From assembly GCA_028711925.1 (NCBI GenBank), contig JAQTRH010000065.1, positions 1 to 5,748 on the forward strand: a stretch of 5,748 nt of DNA, read 5' to 3'. Shown piece by piece: positions 3,671-5,748 of this stretch (positions are counted from its first letter, which is position 1; every line of letters begins with the position of its first letter). Both the position numbers and the translations under genes were made by a program. Source of the DNA: Candidatus Nanoarchaeia archaeon. GTDB taxonomy: Archaea; Nanobdellota; Nanobdellia; Woesearchaeales; CG1-02-33-12. Under the pieces are notes generated by a model that ran no database searches, was not told the origin of the DNA, and worked only from the letters and a program-made list of their open reading frames with translations.

Positions 3671-5307
3671 ACAAATCAAAGAAAATATTCACAAATGTAA
3701 GGGTAATAATATTGTTGGTTTTGCTTGCTTTAGCTGTTATTGCAATCAATCCTAATCCTTTTGCAAAAGGCGTTTCAATAAGAAGCGTTGATATTGGCTC
3801 GCCGGCAAGCCTTGCCGGAATAGAAAGCCCAAAGCCTTCTTCAAATCCTATGAGCAAAGAGAGGATAATCTCAATCAACAACGAGCCGATAAATAACATA
3901 AATGATTATTATTCATTTGAGTCTTCTTTAAAGGTCAACAGGACTGTCATGATTAAAACAAACAGGGGCACTTACAGGGTATTAACAGAATACAAGACTG
4001 AATATATGTTCAATGAAACAACAAATGAGACAACAACAATAGTGTATAATGACACAATTGACCTTGGGTTAAATGTTTACAATGCCCCCACAACCAATGT
4101 GATAAAGGGCCTTGATTTGCAGGGAGGCACAAGGGTTCTCCTTGAGCCAGAAGATGAAGTTTCCAATGATGAGATGGACATAGTTCTTGCAAACATAAAA
4201 GAAAGGCTGAATGTTTATGGTTTAAGCGATATCGTTGTAAGGCCTGTTTCAGATTTATCAGGAAACCAATATATACTTATTGAGGTGGCAGGGGCAAACG
4301 AAGAAGAGGTTAAAGAGCTTGTATCAAAGCAGGGAAAGTTTGAGGCAAAAATAGGCAATGCTGTAGTGTTTACAGGAGGAAACGATATAACCTATGTATG
4401 CAGGAGCGCTGACTGCTCCGGAATTGACCCTAGTTCAGGATGCTGGCAGACAAACGATGGACAGTGGGCATGTCGTTTCAGATTCTCAATATCATTAAGC
4501 CCTGAAGCAGCAAGAAGGCAGGCAGAAACAACAAAAGACCTTGAAGTTGTCATAGAAGAAGGTAACCAGGAGTACCTTAATGAAAGCCTTGACTTATACC
4601 TTGACAACCAGAATGTGGATTCTTTGCGAATAGGCGCAGAGCTCAAGGGAAGCGATGTAACAGATATACAAATCTCAGGCTCTGGAGCAGGCTCAACAAA
4701 TCAGGAAGCAATGTTTAACTCACTGGAGAATATGAAAAGGCTCCAGACAATATTAGTTACGGGCTCGCTTCCGGTAAAGCTTAATATCGCTAAAACAGAC
4801 ACTATATCCCCTTCATTGGGCAAGGAGTTTGTAAAAAATGCTTTTTTAATAGGAATAATAGCTCTCGTTGTTATCTCATTAATCATATTTTTAAGATACA
4901 GAAAAATAGAAATATCGCTGCCTATGATTATAAATTTAGTATCAGAGGTAATAATAATATTTGGAATTGCCGCTTTGATAGGATGGAATATTGACATTGC
5001 GGCAATTGCGGGAATTGTAATTGTGATTGGAACAGGAGTTGACCATCTTATAGTTATATCAGACGAGCTTTTAAGGAAAGAGCAGCAGGTGTTCTTTAAC
5101 TGGAAGCAGAGGATAAACAATGCATTCTTTATAATAATGGCCGCATACTTCACAACCTTTGTCGCAATGCTTCCATTGATCAGGGCAGGCGCAGGATTAT
5201 TGAAAGGCTTTGCAATAACAACAATAATAGGAATTTCTGTTGGAGTGTTCATAACAAGGCCGGCGTTTGCAGCCATAGTTGAAATACTCTTAAAAGACAA
5301 GCTTTAA
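3667..5307 (+). CDS. secD: Protein translocase subunit SecD with PDZ-like domain
   Basis: This is the SecF partner: a membrane protein with a large external domain that cycles with ion-motive force to pull or release exported chains. It has 546 residues. Helix 1 is about 11-28. Residues 34-108 look like a PDZ domain: KGVSIRSVDIGSPASLAGIE, then ERIISINNEPINNINDYYS, then a V-M-I-K-T strand ending in GTYRV. The signature GLDLQGGTRVLLEP (148-161) opens the main external domain. Residues 234-272 hold C245, C250, C259 and C269, placed for two disulfides outside the cell. Five helices follow: about 389-409, 417-440, 443-466, 484-505 and 512-541. IGTGVDHLIVISDELLR (454-470) carries the conserved Asp D459 of archaeal SecD. 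The protein is longer than many archaeal SecD proteins because of the PDZ-like part; from memory, this layout recurs in DPANN archaea. The ATG overlaps the secF stop (ATGA), and cmk starts one base after its TAA. Confidence 0.97.
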   Translation: MNKSKKIFTNVRVIILLVLLALAVIAINPNPFAKGVSIRSVDIGSPASLAGIESPKPSSNPMSKERIISINNEPINNINDYYSFESSLKVNRTVMIKTNRGTYRVLTEYKTEYMFNETTNETTTIVYNDTIDLGLNVYNAPTTNVIKGLDLQGGTRVLLEPEDEVSNDEMDIVLANIKERLNVYGLSDIVVRPVSDLSGNQYILIEVAGANEEEVKELVSKQGKFEAKIGNAVVFTGGNDITYVCRSADCSGIDPSSGCWQTNDGQWACRFRFSISLSPEAARRQAETTKDLEVVIEEGNQEYLNESLDLYLDNQNVDSLRIGAELKGSDVTDIQISGSGAGSTNQEAMFNSLENMKRLQTILVTGSLPVKLNIAKTDTISPSLGKEFVKNAFLIGIIALVVISLIIFLRYRKIEISLPMIINLVSEVIIIFGIAALIGWNIDIAAIAGIVIVIGTGVDHLIVISDELLRKEQQVFFNWKQRINNAFFIIMAAYFTTFVAMLPLIRAGAGLLKGFAITTIIGISVGVFITRPAFAAIVEILLKDKL

Positions 5308-5308
5308 G

Positions 5309-5748
5309 ATGATAATATCAATATCCGGGAAGCCCGGCTCGGGAAAGAGTTCTGTGGGAAAGATTATTGCAGAAAAGCTTAACATGAAATATTATGATAT
5401 GGGGCATTTCAGAAGGCAGATTGCAAAAAAAAAGGGAATAACAATAAACGAGCTTAACAAAATAGGGGAGAAAGATTTCTCAACAGACAAGGAAGCAGAT
5501 GACTTTATAGTGGAAAAGGCAAAACAAGAAGATAATTTTGTAATAGTCAGCAGGACTGCATTTCATTTCATTCCAAAGTCATTCAAGGTTTTCGTTGATG
5601 TTGATGTTGATGAAGGGGCAAAGAGAATATTCAAACACAGCAGGGAGCAGGAAAGATACAAGGATTTTCATCACACCAAGGAATCGGTAGACAAAAGGGA
5701 TTTGTGCGACACCAGAAGATACAAAAAATACTACAGCATTGCTGTGTT
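5309..5748 (+). CDS. cmk: Archaeal-type cytidylate kinase (partial, C-terminus outside window)
   Basis: The enzyme phosphorylates CMP or dCMP with ATP in the cytoplasm, for pyrimidine nucleotide supply. The ATG follows the secD TAA by one base. The frame is open to the window edge: 146 codons plus two bases, of roughly 180 expected. The P-loop GKPGSGKS (7-14) sits after the strand MIISIS. Next comes an NMP-binding part, YYDMGHFRRQIAKKKGITI (28-46), with NELNKIGEKDFSTDKEAD typical of archaeal Cmk. VIVSRTAFHF (78-87) stands where most relatives have an EGR motif, with the Arg (R82) kept. FVDVDVDEGAKRI (95-107) is the strand and helix before the lid. The lid has several Arg residues, ending in DTRRYKKYYSI (134-144), which matches the common ESEKRRYKEYYGI. 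No Shine-Dalgarno is clear, so translation probably depends on ribosomes ending secD. Another P-loop nucleotide kinase is possible but less likely. Confidence 0.88.
   Translation, partial: MIISISGKPGSGKSSVGKIIAEKLNMKYYDMGHFRRQIAKKKGITINELNKIGEKDFSTDKEADDFIVEKAKQEDNFVIVSRTAFHFIPKSFKVFVDVDVDEGAKRIFKHSREQERYKDFHHTKESVDKRDLCDTRRYKKYYSIAV

Noticed and set aside
4701..5300. Long open frame antisense to the membrane half of secD
   Set aside because: The hydrophobic translation is the reverse of membrane-helix codons in secD. No start signals are present.
5594..5611. Three copies of GTTGAT in cmk
   Set aside because: It codes VDVDVD within a beta strand and helix start where the family often has V-x-V-D. 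It is a short chance repeat rather than a microsatellite of note.
1..5748. CRISPR arrays, insertion sequences, tRNA or rRNA genes, prophage signs
   Set aside because: No regularly spaced repeats, transposase motifs, terminal repeats around a transposase, or tRNA-like arms were seen on either strand. This is a reading by eye, not a covariance-model search.

Overview
The window is AT-rich and looks archaeal, most likely from a small-genome DPANN-type lineage (Woesearchaeota/Pacearchaeota-like). This placement is an inference. It rests on the gene order secF then secD (bacteria use secD-secF), an archaeal-type SecD with the GLDLQGGT signature, an archaeal-type (d)CMP kinase, BRE/TATA promoters placed for leaderless transcripts, and oligo-T terminators. 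No phylogeny could be run.

Left part (1-2623) carries three genes, all on the minus strand. From upstream to downstream they are a membrane-anchored caspase-like cysteine peptidase (1742-2623), a secreted protein of a conserved but unnamed family interrupted by a separate beta-rich module (686-1618), and the N-terminal part of a secreted beta-sandwich protein resembling the LecA/PA-IL fold (1-470, cut by the window edge). Each appears to have its own promoter. The two secreted proteins share a nearly common signal peptide and similar promoter DNA, although their mature parts are unrelated.

Middle (2624-2755) is a divergent intergenic region with two back-to-back promoters of nearly identical geometry. 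It also holds an 18-bp perfect palindrome over the secF TATA box and a 10-bp direct repeat.

Right part (2756-5748) is a tightly packed plus-strand operon. secF and secD overlap by ATGA, and a cytidylate kinase gene follows after one base and runs off the window. SecF and SecD form the membrane complex that uses ion-motive force to help late steps of Sec export. SecD carries a PDZ-like domain just after its first membrane helix and a four-cysteine loop in its external domain. The left-hand gene products (two signal peptides, one signal anchor) are likely clients of the Sec pathway, but nothing in the sequence ties them functionally to SecDF.

No RNA gene, CRISPR array, insertion sequence or attachment site was seen. 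The least ordinary items are the caspase-like peptidase, the inserted module in the 310-residue secreted protein, and the shared leader/promoter unit of the two secreted genes.
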